Numbered from the stretch's first letter, positions 35,600 to 44,863 are shown. The stretch: DNA of 64,000 nucleotides from Thiosocius sp963753845 (GCA_963753845.1 CAVWEI010000004.1:124001-188000); one strand, 5' to 3'. The notes: a model not told the origin generated them from the letters alone. Made by a program: numbers and translations.

Positions 35600-36925
35600 T
35601 TAGGTATGCAGTGCCTCTCGTCGATTCACCTCGACCTGCTTTCGCCCGAGTTGAAACGCAATCCAGGCCCAGGCCAGTGACAGGGGGATCGCGATCCAGG
35701 CAATGGTCGGCAGGCTCAGCCCCAGACTGCGCATGCCCGCGTAGATCCAGGAGCTGGCGGCGTCGCCGCCCCGGTAGATCACAGTATCGATCAGGTTCTT
35801 CGCCTTGTACTTTTCCTCGCGGCTGAGCACCACGAAGAGCATCTCTCGTGCCGGGCGCATGATGGCGTAGTTCCCGGCACGCCGGATCACCTGGACCGTT
35901 ACCAGGACCCAAAGCACCGGCAATAGCCCCAATGCCAGGAAGCCGCCGCTGAGCAGCAACGGTATCAGCGCCAGCGTGACCCCCAGGCCAAGCCAGCGCA
36001 CGAGCCGGCCGGTGAGGAGTGCCTGTATCAGAAGGGTCAGGGAATTGACCGCGAGATCGATCCCCGCAAAAACCGCGGTACGGGTCCCCGAGTCCTCGAA
36101 CGCATCCTTGACAATCTGCGCCTGCTGAAAATACAGGAATGTGGAAAGCGTGCTGTAAAGAAGGATGAGCAGGCAGATCCCGAGCAGATAGGGGGAACCG
36201 AGAACCAGACGTATGCCGTCAAGCAGACCGCCGCCCAGCGGCTGCTCCGCGAAGTCGGCCTTGGGATATTCCTCGCGCTCGGCAGGTATCGTCGCTCTTT
36301 GCCAGGCGAACAGGCGCCGGATACAGACCACGCAAAAGCCAAGCATTGTCGCCGAAATGAGCAGCATCTGGCCGGTGCCAAGCTGCTGTACCAGGATCAC
36401 CGTCAATGCCGGGCCGGCGATGGCGCCCGTTGTTCCGCCCGCCGCAATGAATCCGAACAGGCGTTTCGCCTGGTCGTCTCTGAACAGGTCGGCCATGAAG
36501 CTCCAGAAGACCGAGACCACAAAAAGGTTGAATACACTCAGCCAGATGAAGAAGACGGGGGCAATCCGGTCCAACGCCAGATCCGATTCGAACAATATGT
36601 AAAAAAGCAGGATGTTGGCGACGAAGAAATAGTAGATGTATGGAAGAAAGCGTTTGCGCGAAAAGCGTGAAGTGATCCAGCCAAATGCGGGTACCGCCAG
36701 CAGCATCGCGATGAAGGTGCCGGTAAACAGCCATTGCATCTGGTCTATTCCGGCAGTGACCCCCATTTCGTCGCGGATGGGACGCAGGATGTAATAGCTG
36801 GCCAGAAGGGAGAAGAAATAGCAGAAAGACCAGAAGACCGCGCGGCCTTCCTCGGCCCGTATCCCGACGACGCCTTGCAGTCGGACCCTGATCCCGGATT
36901 CTCCCGGGCTTGGTTGTCGAGTCAT
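35600..36925 (-). CDS. NTT-like or MFS transporter
   Basis: A 441-residue protein with about 12 transmembrane segments. Features such as SFCYFFSLLASYYILRPIRD and the following VFAWITSRFSRKRF-type loop resemble the nucleotide (ATP/ADP) translocase-type family found in intracellular bacteria and plastids and also in some free-living proteobacteria. Substrate is not known; the term NTT-like reflects general similarity only. It is followed with one base spacing by the Tat aldo/keto reductase and preceded by HugZ-like. Confidence 0.65.
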   Translation of the reverse strand: MTRQPSPGESGIRVRLQGVVGIRAEEGRAVFWSFCYFFSLLASYYILRPIRDEMGVTAGIDQMQWLFTGTFIAMLLAVPAFGWITSRFSRKRFLPYIYYFFVANILLFYILFESDLALDRIAPVFFIWLSVFNLFVVSVFWSFMADLFRDDQAKRLFGFIAAGGTTGAIAGPALTVILVQQLGTGQMLLISATMLGFCVVCIRRLFAWQRATIPAEREEYPKADFAEQPLGGGLLDGIRLVLGSPYLLGICLLILLYSTLSTFLYFQQAQIVKDAFEDSGTRTAVFAGIDLAVNSLTLLIQALLTGRLVRWLGLGVTLALIPLLLSGGFLALGLLPVLWVLVTVQVIRRAGNYAIMRPAREMLFVVLSREEKYKAKNLIDTVIYRGGDAASSWIYAGMRSLGLSLPTIAWIAIPLSLAWAWIAFQLGRKQVEVNRREALHT

Positions 36926-36972
36926 GGGTCTTTACCGAATCGAAACTGGCACACAGGCAGGAGAGGACGGGC

Positions 36973-37695
36973 CTATTCTGCCGCGGTCGGGTGGTCGGCC
37001 GCCATCTCGATCAATAGGGCGCGGGCCGCGTCGACGGTTTCGATCTCCCGCGGCAGCAACACACGATAGATGTCCTCTCCAACACGCAGATCGATCCCCG
37101 CGGAATCGATCCCGATCATGACCGCAGGTGCGTCTGTATCTGCCTCTGTCACGCGACGCAGGTAGTTGCGCAGGGTGCCTGCATGGTCTCGGTTCATATG
37201 TGCCAGGATATCCGCCTCCACATCGACGTCGAATGGCCTGGCGCGTATTATCCGGCCTGCCGCAAACCAGCGTGCGGTGGCGAAACCGGCGTTCCAATGG
37301 AAGCGGATGGGCTCAAAGCGGAAAAAACGAAAACCCAGTTGTTCGTGGTAGACCCTGGCGTGCGGAAAATAGTCGAAATAGCGCTCAGCATCCGGGTTGG
37401 CATCCACGCGCACGATGTCACCTATCGCGCTGAGGCGGCTGAGTTTCTGGATGTCGCCCGTGCCGGCTTCCATAAGGGTAAGGCCGCAATGTCCATCGGC
37501 ATCTAGATTCCTGGTGTGCTGCGACAGGTGGCTGAGCAGGAATACCGGTACTCCCCCGCGGTCGAGCATGTAGGGAACGACCGATCCGAAGGGGTACCCG
37601 GGATGCTCGACCGAATGGGTCGAAAGGACTCCCTGGAAAGCGCTGGCCATCAGCCACTGGGCGGATCGGGCGTGTTCTTCACCTGGCTGCATCAC
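36973..37695 (-). CDS. HugZ-like heme utilisation/pyridoxamine phosphate oxidase-fold protein
   Basis: A 240-residue protein. The N-terminal split-barrel flavin-binding-like domain (about residues 8-150, VLSTHSVEHPGYPFGS) is followed by a DUF2470 domain (about 160-235) with HMNRDH. HugZ proteins of this arrangement degrade heme in Helicobacter and Campylobacter, though many homologues are uncharacterised. It heads a minus-strand operon with the transporter and reductase. No Shine-Dalgarno site precedes its ATGATG start; a short upstream peptide gene might couple its translation. Confidence 0.8.
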   Translation of the reverse strand: MMQPGEEHARSAQWLMASAFQGVLSTHSVEHPGYPFGSVVPYMLDRGGVPVFLLSHLSQHTRNLDADGHCGLTLMEAGTGDIQKLSRLSAIGDIVRVDANPDAERYFDYFPHARVYHEQLGFRFFRFEPIRFHWNAGFATARWFAAGRIIRARPFDVDVEADILAHMNRDHAGTLRNYLRRVTEADTDAPAVMIGIDSAGIDLRVGEDIYRVLLPREIETVDAARALLIEMAADHPTAAE

Positions 37696-37716
37696 TGAAG
37701 TTTAGCCGCAGTCCGA

Positions 37717-37773
37717 TCAATCTGCATCGCGTCGCCATGTCTGATGTGCCTGCTCTGCGATATACTTGCGCAT
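37717..37773 (-). CDS. Possible 18-residue leader peptide upstream of hugZ-like gene
   Basis: On the minus strand, ATG at 37773 is preceded by an excellent ribosome site (GGGGAGGAAAAAG) and opens an 18-codon frame, MRKYIAEQAHQTWRRDAD, that stops 21 bases before the hugZ-like start. The HugZ-like gene itself has no ribosome site. The short peptide could be a leader for translational coupling or a small protein in its own right. Only the strong ribosome site supports it. Confidence 0.35.
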   Translation of the reverse strand: MRKYIAEQAHQTWRRDAD

Positions 37774-37975
37774 CTTTTTCCTCCCCTGCAGCCTGGATCT
37801 GTGACTTGATCTGCGAGATTTTCTTCCGCCATCTGATTTGCGCGGGTGCCTGGGAATCTCCCTAAAGCGAAATGTATTCGGGTCGCTGTTGAGTCCAGGT
37901 AATTCAGAAAGGCGGGATGGGACTGTTGCGGATGAGCACATCCACCACTATCTGTCTGGGAGTCAGGGCTCCGTG

Positions 37976-39139
37976 GTGAGGACCCATTCACCCCCCCTGA
38001 TCGTCCATATCATCTATGCGCTCGGCACCGGGGGGCTGGAGAATGGACTGGTCAACATCATCAACCGGGCGCCGCCAGAGCGCTACCGGCACGCGATCGT
38101 ATGCCTTACCACATCAGATGAATTTGCCGGTCGGCTTAGCGCGCCCGGTGTCCAAATAATCACTCTGAACAAGCGTCCCGGGCACGACCTGATGACGTAT
38201 TGGCGTATGTGGCGGGTGCTGCGTCAATTGCGACCCGCGATCATCCATACGCGCAACCTGGCGGCGCTTGAAATGCAGCTGATCGGGCTCCTTGTACCCA
38301 GGGCCCGCCGGATCCACGGCGAACATGGCAGGGATGTCTACGACCTTGACGGAACAAATCGCAAATACCGGTTGCTGCGGCAGGCCCTGGGTCCGTTCAT
38401 CCATCGCTATATTGCAGTCAGTGAAGATCTGCGGGGCTGGCTGGTGGATTATATTGGCATATCTGAACGGCGCGTCCGGCGGATATACAATGGTGTCGAC
38501 CAGGAGAAATTTACCCCCCGTGCCGGGGTTCGGCCCGCGCTTGGGCCCCCTGGATTCCTGCCCGATGGGGGGCTTCTGCTGGGCACTGTGGGGAGATTGG
38601 CCGAGGTGAAAGACCAGCATTCATTGCTGAGTGCGCTTCATCTGCTCGTGTCTGATCAGCCGGCATTGCGCGATAGCTTACGCCTGGCCCTGATTGGCGA
38701 TGGTCCCTTGTCTGCGGGTCTGCGGCGTGCCGCGGAGGAATTGGGCATCGCCGATCTGGTTTGGATGCCAGGGGATCGGGAGGATATCCCGGAACTGTTG
38801 CAGATGCTCGACGTATTTGTATTGCCGTCATTGGCCGAGGGTATTTCCAACACGGTGCTGGAGGCCATGGCCAGCGGTCTGCCCGTCATCGCAACCCGCA
38901 CCGGGGGCAACCCGGAGCTGATCGACGATGGCGACAACGGTCGCCTGGTTCCGGTCTCGGATCCACGGGCGTTGGCAGATGCCATTGCCGGCATGATTGC
39001 CAAACCCGAGACGATCAGGGAGATGGGTGCGCGCGGTCGTGAAAAGGTACAGCAGCGGTTCAACTGGACCCGGACGGTGGATGACTATCTAACCGTCTAC
39101 GATGAAGTTTTGGCCGTTGGTCAAGGAGTGGTTGAGTAA
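37976..39139 (+). CDS. XrtA/PEP-CTERM-associated glycosyltransferase (TIGR03088 type)
   Basis: A 387-residue GT-B fold glycosyltransferase of family 4. Start at GTG 37976 gives the family N-terminus, PLIVHIIYALGTGGLENGLV; GGGAG lies at 37959-37963 and GTG 37973 is an alternative. The C-terminal donor site is EGISNTVLEAMASGLPVIATRTGGNPELI (motif in two parts, E-x7-E). The GLENGLVNIINR motif is typical of exosortase A-linked EPS sugar transferases. It is followed by the amidotransferase gene, with a single base between stop and start, and the two form an operon. Confidence 0.8.
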   Translation: MRTHSPPLIVHIIYALGTGGLENGLVNIINRAPPERYRHAIVCLTTSDEFAGRLSAPGVQIITLNKRPGHDLMTYWRMWRVLRQLRPAIIHTRNLAALEMQLIGLLVPRARRIHGEHGRDVYDLDGTNRKYRLLRQALGPFIHRYIAVSEDLRGWLVDYIGISERRVRRIYNGVDQEKFTPRAGVRPALGPPGFLPDGGLLLGTVGRLAEVKDQHSLLSALHLLVSDQPALRDSLRLALIGDGPLSAGLRRAAEELGIADLVWMPGDREDIPELLQMLDVFVLPSLAEGISNTVLEAMASGLPVIATRTGGNPELIDDGDNGRLVPVSDPRALADAIAGMIAKPETIREMGARGREKVQQRFNWTRTVDDYLTVYDEVLAVGQGVVE

Positions 39140-39140
39140 G

Positions 39141-41045
39141 GTGTGTGGAATAGCCGGCATATTCGATCTGAGTGGGCAGCGGATGCTGGATGAAGCATTG
39201 CTCGCGCGCATGAATGCGAGCCAGTTTCATCGTGGTCCCGACGAGGGTGGGGTCCATCTGGAGCCCGGGGTCGCCCTGGCGCATCGCCGCCTGTCGATCA
39301 TCGATCTGTCTTCCGGACAGCAACCCATGTTCAGCGCTGACGGGTCCGTTTGCCTGGTCTACAACGGTGAGATCTACAATTTCAGGGAACTGGCCACACA
39401 ACTCAGGGAACTCGGTTACAGCTTCCGAACCCATTGCGACACCGAGGTGATCCTCTACGCCTGGCAAGAGTGGGGAGAGGACTGTGTCAGTCATTTTCGG
39501 GGGATGTTTGCCTTCGGACTTTACGACCGAAGGCAGCAATGTCTCTTTCTGGCCAGGGACAGGCTGGGGATCAAGCCGCTGTTCTACTCGATTCTGCCCG
39601 ATCGGCAACTGGTGTTCGGCTCGGAACTGAAGGTGTTGAAGCAGCATCCGCAGCTGCCCCGCACCGTTGACCCCCGGGCGATCGAGGACTATTTCGCGCT
39701 GGGCTACATACCGGAGCCACGAACCATCTATAAAGGGGTCTTCAAGCTGCCCCCGGGGCATACCCTGTTGCTCAGGAGAGGGCAGGCGGTACCCCAGGCC
39801 AGGGAATACTGGGACCTGCATTTTCGCCCCGGGTCGGTGGGAGATGAAGGTGAACTGAAGGAACAACTGGTCGAGCGGCTGCGCGAGGCGGTCGATATCC
39901 GTCTGGTGGCCGAGGTGCCGCTGGGGGCGTTTCTGTCCGGTGGAGTGGATTCCAGCGCGGTCGTCGCCATGATGGCGGGACTTCAGGATGAACCGGTCAA
40001 TACCTGTGCGATCGGTTTCGACGTCAAGCAGTTCGACGAGACCGAGTATGCGCGCATGGTCGCACAGCGCTACCACACCAACCATTTCGAGCAGACGGTG
40101 GAGAGTGAAGACTTCGATTTGCTCGATACCCTGGCGGATCTCTATGACGAGCCGTACGCGGACAGTTCGGCCATTCCCACTTACAGGGTGTGCCAGTTGG
40201 CAAGACAGCGCGTAACGGTCGCACTCTCGGGTGATGGGGGCGATGAGCATTTTGCGGGTTACCGCCGTTACCGATGGCATATGAACGAGGAGAGGCTGCG
40301 TTCCAGGTTGCCACTGGGATTCCGGAGGCCCCTGTTCGGGACCCTTGGCAGGCTCTATCCGAAGGCCGATTGGGCGCCGCGCGTCTTCCGCGCAAAGACC
40401 ACGTTTCAGTCGCTGGCAAGGAACGCCGTCGAGGCCTATATGCACACGGTGTCGCATACAACGGACGAGCAGCGCGCCGCCATGTTCAGTCCCCGCCTGA
40501 AGCGTGAGCTCCAGGGATATCGGGCGATGGAAACACTCCGTGATCACGCGGCGAGGGCCGGGACGGACGACCCCCTGTCCTTGATCCAATACCTCGACAC
40601 AAAGACTTACCTGGTGGGCGATATCCTTACCAAGGTCGACCGGGCGAGCATGGCGCACTCGCTGGAGGTTCGGGTCCCCATGCTGGATCACAAGTTCGTC
40701 GAGTGGGCTGCATCTGTCCCCTCTGGTTACAAACTCAGGGGCCAGGAGGGCAAGTACATCCTGAAGAAGGCGTTGGAGCCTTACTTGCCGAACGACGTTC
40801 TGTATCGCCCGAAGATGGGTTTCGGGGTTCCCCTCGCGAAGTGGTTCCGAGGCCCCCTGAAGGAGCGGTTGCGTTCCACGCTCACCAAAGGCGGGCTCGT
40901 GGATTCCGGGCTCTTTGATCCGCCCTACCTGGAGCAGCTCGTGAATCAGCACCAAAGCGGCCGGCGGGATCACAGCACTGTACTCTGGGCGCTGATGATG
41001 TTCGAGGCGACCATGAAAGATGATGTGGTTTCCTTATCGTCATGA
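39141..41045 (+). CDS. XrtA-associated asparagine synthase-like amidotransferase
   Basis: A 634-residue class II glutamine amidotransferase/asparagine synthase-like protein. GTG 39141 is chosen so that Cys2 (CGIAGIFDLSG) is the N-terminal nucleophile after Met removal; AAGGAG lies about 14 bases upstream. The synthetase domain has the SGGVDSS ATP pyrophosphatase loop (266-272). The resemblance is to the exosortase A-system amidotransferase 1 family (TIGR03108), which is associated with EPS gene clusters; it probably modifies an EPS sugar rather than making free asparagine. Confidence 0.85.
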   Translation: MCGIAGIFDLSGQRMLDEALLARMNASQFHRGPDEGGVHLEPGVALAHRRLSIIDLSSGQQPMFSADGSVCLVYNGEIYNFRELATQLRELGYSFRTHCDTEVILYAWQEWGEDCVSHFRGMFAFGLYDRRQQCLFLARDRLGIKPLFYSILPDRQLVFGSELKVLKQHPQLPRTVDPRAIEDYFALGYIPEPRTIYKGVFKLPPGHTLLLRRGQAVPQAREYWDLHFRPGSVGDEGELKEQLVERLREAVDIRLVAEVPLGAFLSGGVDSSAVVAMMAGLQDEPVNTCAIGFDVKQFDETEYARMVAQRYHTNHFEQTVESEDFDLLDTLADLYDEPYADSSAIPTYRVCQLARQRVTVALSGDGGDEHFAGYRRYRWHMNEERLRSRLPLGFRRPLFGTLGRLYPKADWAPRVFRAKTTFQSLARNAVEAYMHTVSHTTDEQRAAMFSPRLKRELQGYRAMETLRDHAARAGTDDPLSLIQYLDTKTYLVGDILTKVDRASMAHSLEVRVPMLDHKFVEWAASVPSGYKLRGQEGKYILKKALEPYLPNDVLYRPKMGFGVPLAKWFRGPLKERLRSTLTKGGLVDSGLFDPPYLEQLVNQHQSGRRDHSTVLWALMMFEATMKDDVVSLSS

Positions 41046-41304
41046 AGAATCTGCCGGGGATAACAACGCCGTATCCGAAGAAGGTTCAGTTTCGTTCATG
41101 GCTCTGTTAAGGACTACCTCCCACTAAGCCAGACCAAAGGTGAACGTGCCGAGGAAGCTTCGAGTGAACCATCCGGCAATCCGGGCAATCGGCCTGTTGA
41201 ACCGAACGACACAAGTGTAAAGGAAACATTACGGTTTCGGGATTCTCTAATCGCGCATGATTGGGCTGCTCGCCACCCATGTCATTTGAGATAAAATTCA
41301 ACCG

Positions 41305-41328
41305 ATTGATTAATAACGGATAATCAAT
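41305..41328. repeat. AT-rich inverted repeat, possible operator
   Basis: ATTGATTA pairs perfectly with TAATCAAT across an 8-base spacer, in a locally AT-rich patch 37 bases upstream of a sigma-54-like promoter. Position and symmetry fit a binding site for an enhancer-type activator, but no regulator is assigned. Confidence 0.4.
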
Positions 41329-41364
41329 AGGAAAAACAATCTTTTCCGAGCCTTCTCAGAGTCA

Positions 41365-41380
41365 TGGCGCGGGTTATGCA
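41365..41380 (+). promoter_or_regulatory. Sigma-54 (RpoN)-type -24/-12 promoter
   Basis: TGGCGCGGGTTATGCA has GG (41366-41367) and GC (41378-41379) exactly ten bases apart and differs from the consensus TGGCACG-N4-TTGCA at two positions. Predicted transcription start near 41390 gives a leader of about 43 bases to the ATG at 41434. RpoN control is known for exosortase A/PEP-CTERM clusters through PrsK/PrsR, so the match fits the neighbourhood. Confidence 0.55.
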
Positions 41381-41433
41381 TGCCAATTCGGCAAAGCTTG
41401 CGATGTATCGCCGATCGAATGCGGGAGAAAAGA

Positions 41434-41835
41434 ATGAAAGGCCGGACACTGGCTGCAAAACCGACTTTTTCTGAGTCCTTGCCTGTCGATCACGCGGCTG
41501 GCGGGGGACAGTCGCTGAGTGACAGCGAGTTGCGCACGCAAAACCGGGCCTATCTGGGCAGCGGTGGTGTCAGTCAGCGGAACCGGCACGCCGGTTTTGT
41601 TCCGGCCTACAAGAATCTGCAAACCGGTGAGGCAATCGTCTCGCGATTCGCAGATGGCAGGCCGGCCCCGGTCCACGTGCTCGAGGGGCTGCCCGATGAC
41701 TGGGTCGCGTCGCGTGACCGGCATGGGAACATCCGCCGAATCTTTGCGTCCATAATCGCAGGTTTTGTCCGAGAGGGCTGTTTCTATACCCGCGAGGCTG
41801 CCGCCCGCATTGTTGCGGAAGAGAATTGTCCCTGA
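41434..41835 (+). CDS. Conserved hypothetical protein beside XrtA genes
   Basis: A 133-residue soluble protein from ATG 41434, which has GGGAG six bases upstream and lies downstream of the predicted sigma-54 start. I do not recognise the family. It has a hydrophilic N-terminus, a central block NRHAGFVPAYKNLQTGEAIV, an ADGRPAP loop and a C-terminal helical region. No signal peptide, transmembrane segment or PEP-CTERM tail. Position between an EPS amidotransferase and an ExeA-type ATPase, behind an RpoN-type promoter, links it to EPS regulation or export. Confidence 0.55.
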   Translation: MKGRTLAAKPTFSESLPVDHAAGGGQSLSDSELRTQNRAYLGSGGVSQRNRHAGFVPAYKNLQTGEAIVSRFADGRPAPVHVLEGLPDDWVASRDRHGNIRRIFASIIAGFVREGCFYTREAAARIVAEENCP

Positions 41836-42144
41836 AGGCGGGTTTATCGTTTACGTTTCACCGATTGGCTCGCGCGCTTGCTCCAAATTCCTCCATTGAT
41901 CTCCGCAGTTGAACGATGCCGGACTCCAGCTGTGCCACCCTTGGTCAACCAGTCTTCAGTCATGCCGCCACACCTCCACGTGCCGCGCACACACTCGAGT
42001 GCCTGCTTACTCATGGGTGGGCTCTGAAAGTAAGAGTAATTGCGAAGCAGTACACTAGACTTTCAGATTGAGATGCGCTGGCCCGCTTTTGTCTTCTCCG
42101 CAGCGGGTTTGCATGGCGAAGGCGGGGCCCGGGAGGCCCCTGAT
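41836..42144. other. 309-base gene-free stretch upstream of the ATPase gene
   Basis: No recognised gene, repeat or terminator. A sequence at 41865-41882 resembles a sigma-54 site but its GG and GC are eleven bases apart rather than ten, so I do not call it a promoter. Confidence 0.5.
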
Positions 42145-44745
42145 ATGTACGAGGCGTTTTACAAACTTGCTGAAGACCCGTTCAGGTTGTTGCCTGCCCC
42201 TGGGATCTGTTTCCCTCACAGAAGCTGTGCCAAGGCCTGGGCCTACCTGCGCTATGCCCTGCAACGTGGCGAGGGTATCGTAGTGGTTACCGGACCACCG
42301 GGCTCGGGCAAAACCACGCTTGCCGAACGCCTGCTGAACGAACTGAACCCGGCAAAGATAGTAAGCGTGCGTCTGATCGCGAATGACCTGAACGCGACAG
42401 ACCTGCTGCGCAAGCTCGCCTATTCATTCGGGCTGCCTGTCGAGGGAATGGACCGGGCCATGTTGGGCCACCGGATCGAGCGTTACCTTATCGAACTCGA
42501 ACACAGCCAGCGGCGCGCACTTGTCCTGATAGACGAAGCGCAGACCCTGTCCCATCAGTCGCTCGAGGCCATGAGGCTCTTGACTGATCTGCAGTCGAGA
42601 TCGCGGCCGGTGCTGCAACTCTTCCTGCTTGGCCAGGAGGAGCTCGAGGGTGTGATGTGCGCCCCGGGGATGACGCAGTTCCAACAGCGCGTGATCGCCA
42701 GCAGCCGCTTGCTCGCGATGGACCTCCCCGAGACCAAGGCCTATCTGGAGTACCGCCTGGGCTTTGCCGACTGGGCCGGCGACCCCTCCATCGACGGTCC
42801 CGCGGTCATGGCGATATATCGTCACAGTCAGGGGCTTCCGCGCCACGTCAACAAGATATGCAGCCGCCTGCTTCTGCACGGCTGGATGGAAGAAAAGCAT
42901 GCGCTGGGAGAACAGGATGTCCTGGCGGTGGTGCAGGACTTGCGGGATGAACTTCTCGCGCCGATGAATGGCGAGCGTGAGGCTGTAGCGACACATGCGG
43001 TGTCCGCTTTCGAATCGGTTTACGAACTTGCGCTGGTACCGCGTGCGCAGCCGGCGAAGACGACAAACACAAGTCTTCACGATGCGAAAAACACCCTCTC
43101 GCAAGCGGATGTGCAGGCGCAGCAGGCCCTTGGCAGTAAATCGCATATAGGGAGAAAGAACGCGTTCCAGGGTGAAGGGCAGTTGGACACCCCAGGGCAT
43201 TATTTCCACGGGACAGGATATCCGCGCCTTCATCGATTGCGCCGCTGGATTCATCGCATGTTCCGCGCGCCAGGCCGGTTGGTCCGCAGGCCCTGGGGAA
43301 TTCTCGTGCGGGGGGCGCCGCTGATCCGGGATTCACTGGCCAGCGCCGGCCATGAGGCCGTGACGGTGGCGGGCAAAGGTGCGCGAATGATCGGCAGATG
43401 GACTGCCGACCAGAAAGTGTCTGCGAAGGCACTGAAGATCCAGGCCCCATGGGCATCCATGCCACACAAGGCTGCAGCCGGTCTGGGGGTGGTGCTGGTT
43501 TCTGCGCTGGTGTTGATCATCTGGAACCTGGATGGGGGCACCCCGCTGCCGGTCGCGGATGGGCGGGTAGCGGATGCCGGGCGGGTGACCGGGCAAAGAG
43601 TAGGCAAGGAGGTGCCACCGACGGCTGCGCCTGATCCCTCTCAGATGCCGCATCGTCTCGATGTTGCGGACGATACTGCAGATTCCGCTCAGTTGCCGGG
43701 ACGGGATTTGCTGAACACCTCGGTTTACCGTGACCTGGCGATCTCGGAAGCGCCAGCCGCAGATGGCGATGGCCTGTTGTCCGAGGGGAGATTGAACTTA
43801 TCTGCAGGAAGACAAGGTGTCGGCCTGCTGGCATATCCCATTGGTACGAATGGCGACTTAGAACAGTCGTTGCTCGGCAAGGTGACGGGTGGTGCGACAG
43901 GACTGCTGGTTGGCCGCGCGGTCCAGGCCCGAAGCATGGATGTTTGGGCATTGGCCTGGGCGCCGCAGTCCAATCGCCGCGAAAACGAGGCACCGGCCGG
44001 ATCCCAGGAATCCCGGCGAATCGCCCTGGTGGTAGGGAACGAACAAAATACCTCCAGGGGCTATGTTCGTTTCCTGCAGATACAGGACTCCGACGAGGTA
44101 TCTGCGGATGTTGCCGTTGCTGGAGATGAACCTGTCTCGGACTTGCCCCTTTCGGAGGAAGTGAAGGATTTGTCAGAAGCCGACCCGCCGAAGAAGACAA
44201 TCATCCCGACAGCTGAACCGGCCCTGGTCGTATCCGGTGAAACAGAACCGGTGCTGGCCGCGGATGACAGCGGCCAGGTCCCTCCGGTGGAGAGGTATGC
44301 CGAGGTTGACGAGCTCCTGGCATTGGCCGACGCGGCGATAGCGAGGGACCGGCTTACACGGCCGGCGGATGGCAGTGCCTACAGCTACTACCAGCGAGTA
44401 TTGGCGATAGATGGACAACACGAGGGTGCGCGTGAAGGCCTCGACCGGATTGTGCATCGTTATGGCGATTTGGCCAGATGGGCGCTCGACCATCAGGAGC
44501 TGGAGAAGGCCGAGTCGTATGTCGGACGTGGATTGCAGGTCGGCCCGGACAATTCAGAGATGCTGGCCTTGCGCGGCAAGGTTGACGAAGCGATCGAGGA
44601 AGTGCGGGCAGCCGAACTGGCGGAGGCTGAACAAGCGCGTCTGGCCCTCGAGATGCGTCAGGCCGCGCAAGTAATCGAGCCGGAGGTGAAACAGGAAGGC
44701 AGCTTCAGCCGGCTCATGCGTTTCGTCGATGGATTTTCGGATTGA
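42145..44745 (+). CDS. ExeA/GspA-like AAA ATPase with C-terminal membrane and TPR-like region
   Basis: An 866-residue protein from ATG 42145 (GGGAGG upstream; an upstream TTG frame is disregarded). Residues about 1-280 form an ExeA-type ATPase: FRLLPAP N-terminus, Walker A GPPGSGKT (50-57), Walker B LVLIDEAQ (126-133). A charged linker and a single transmembrane helix (about 443-462) precede a periplasmic region with TPR-like repeats (about 720-840). ExeA-like ATPases with an XrtA association are common in PEP-CTERM EPS clusters. The large C-terminal extension is unlike the short family members. Confidence 0.8.
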   Translation: MYEAFYKLAEDPFRLLPAPGICFPHRSCAKAWAYLRYALQRGEGIVVVTGPPGSGKTTLAERLLNELNPAKIVSVRLIANDLNATDLLRKLAYSFGLPVEGMDRAMLGHRIERYLIELEHSQRRALVLIDEAQTLSHQSLEAMRLLTDLQSRSRPVLQLFLLGQEELEGVMCAPGMTQFQQRVIASSRLLAMDLPETKAYLEYRLGFADWAGDPSIDGPAVMAIYRHSQGLPRHVNKICSRLLLHGWMEEKHALGEQDVLAVVQDLRDELLAPMNGEREAVATHAVSAFESVYELALVPRAQPAKTTNTSLHDAKNTLSQADVQAQQALGSKSHIGRKNAFQGEGQLDTPGHYFHGTGYPRLHRLRRWIHRMFRAPGRLVRRPWGILVRGAPLIRDSLASAGHEAVTVAGKGARMIGRWTADQKVSAKALKIQAPWASMPHKAAAGLGVVLVSALVLIIWNLDGGTPLPVADGRVADAGRVTGQRVGKEVPPTAAPDPSQMPHRLDVADDTADSAQLPGRDLLNTSVYRDLAISEAPAADGDGLLSEGRLNLSAGRQGVGLLAYPIGTNGDLEQSLLGKVTGGATGLLVGRAVQARSMDVWALAWAPQSNRRENEAPAGSQESRRIALVVGNEQNTSRGYVRFLQIQDSDEVSADVAVAGDEPVSDLPLSEEVKDLSEADPPKKTIIPTAEPALVVSGETEPVLAADDSGQVPPVERYAEVDELLALADAAIARDRLTRPADGSAYSYYQRVLAIDGQHEGAREGLDRIVHRYGDLARWALDHQELEKAESYVGRGLQVGPDNSEMLALRGKVDEAIEEVRAAELAEAEQARLALEMRQAAQVIEPEVKQEGSFSRLMRFVDGFSD

Positions 44746-44863
44746 CAGCGGGAACTGAGTTTTTTCGGAAGACCCATTGGGACGAATTCAAGCCCGCTTG
44801 CCATGGGCTGAAATCGGATCAACCACCGGCAATGACGCTTTCAAATGGCAACCCGGTCCGCCT

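Larger units (their letters stand above)
41046..41433. other. 388-base gene-free stretch with regulatory signals
   Basis: No convincing gene. It contains an 8-bp inverted repeat (41305-41328) in an AT-rich zone and a sigma-54-like promoter (41365-41380) before the unknown protein at 41434. The first 220 bases show no recognised feature. Confidence 0.5.

Noticed and set aside
39102..39140. Earlier in-frame start for the asparagine synthase-like gene
   Set aside because: It would bury the catalytic Cys; GTG 39141 places Cys at position 2 as the family requires.
41107..41301. Minus-strand open frame resembling a RAYT-like transposase (HVHL motif)
   Set aside because: Only a short Leu-Pro-x-His-Val-His run matches; no catalytic Tyr region or REP element is present.
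41865..41882. Possible sigma-54 site TTGGCTCG...TTGC
   Set aside because: GG and GC are eleven bases apart instead of ten, and no gene follows at the right distance.
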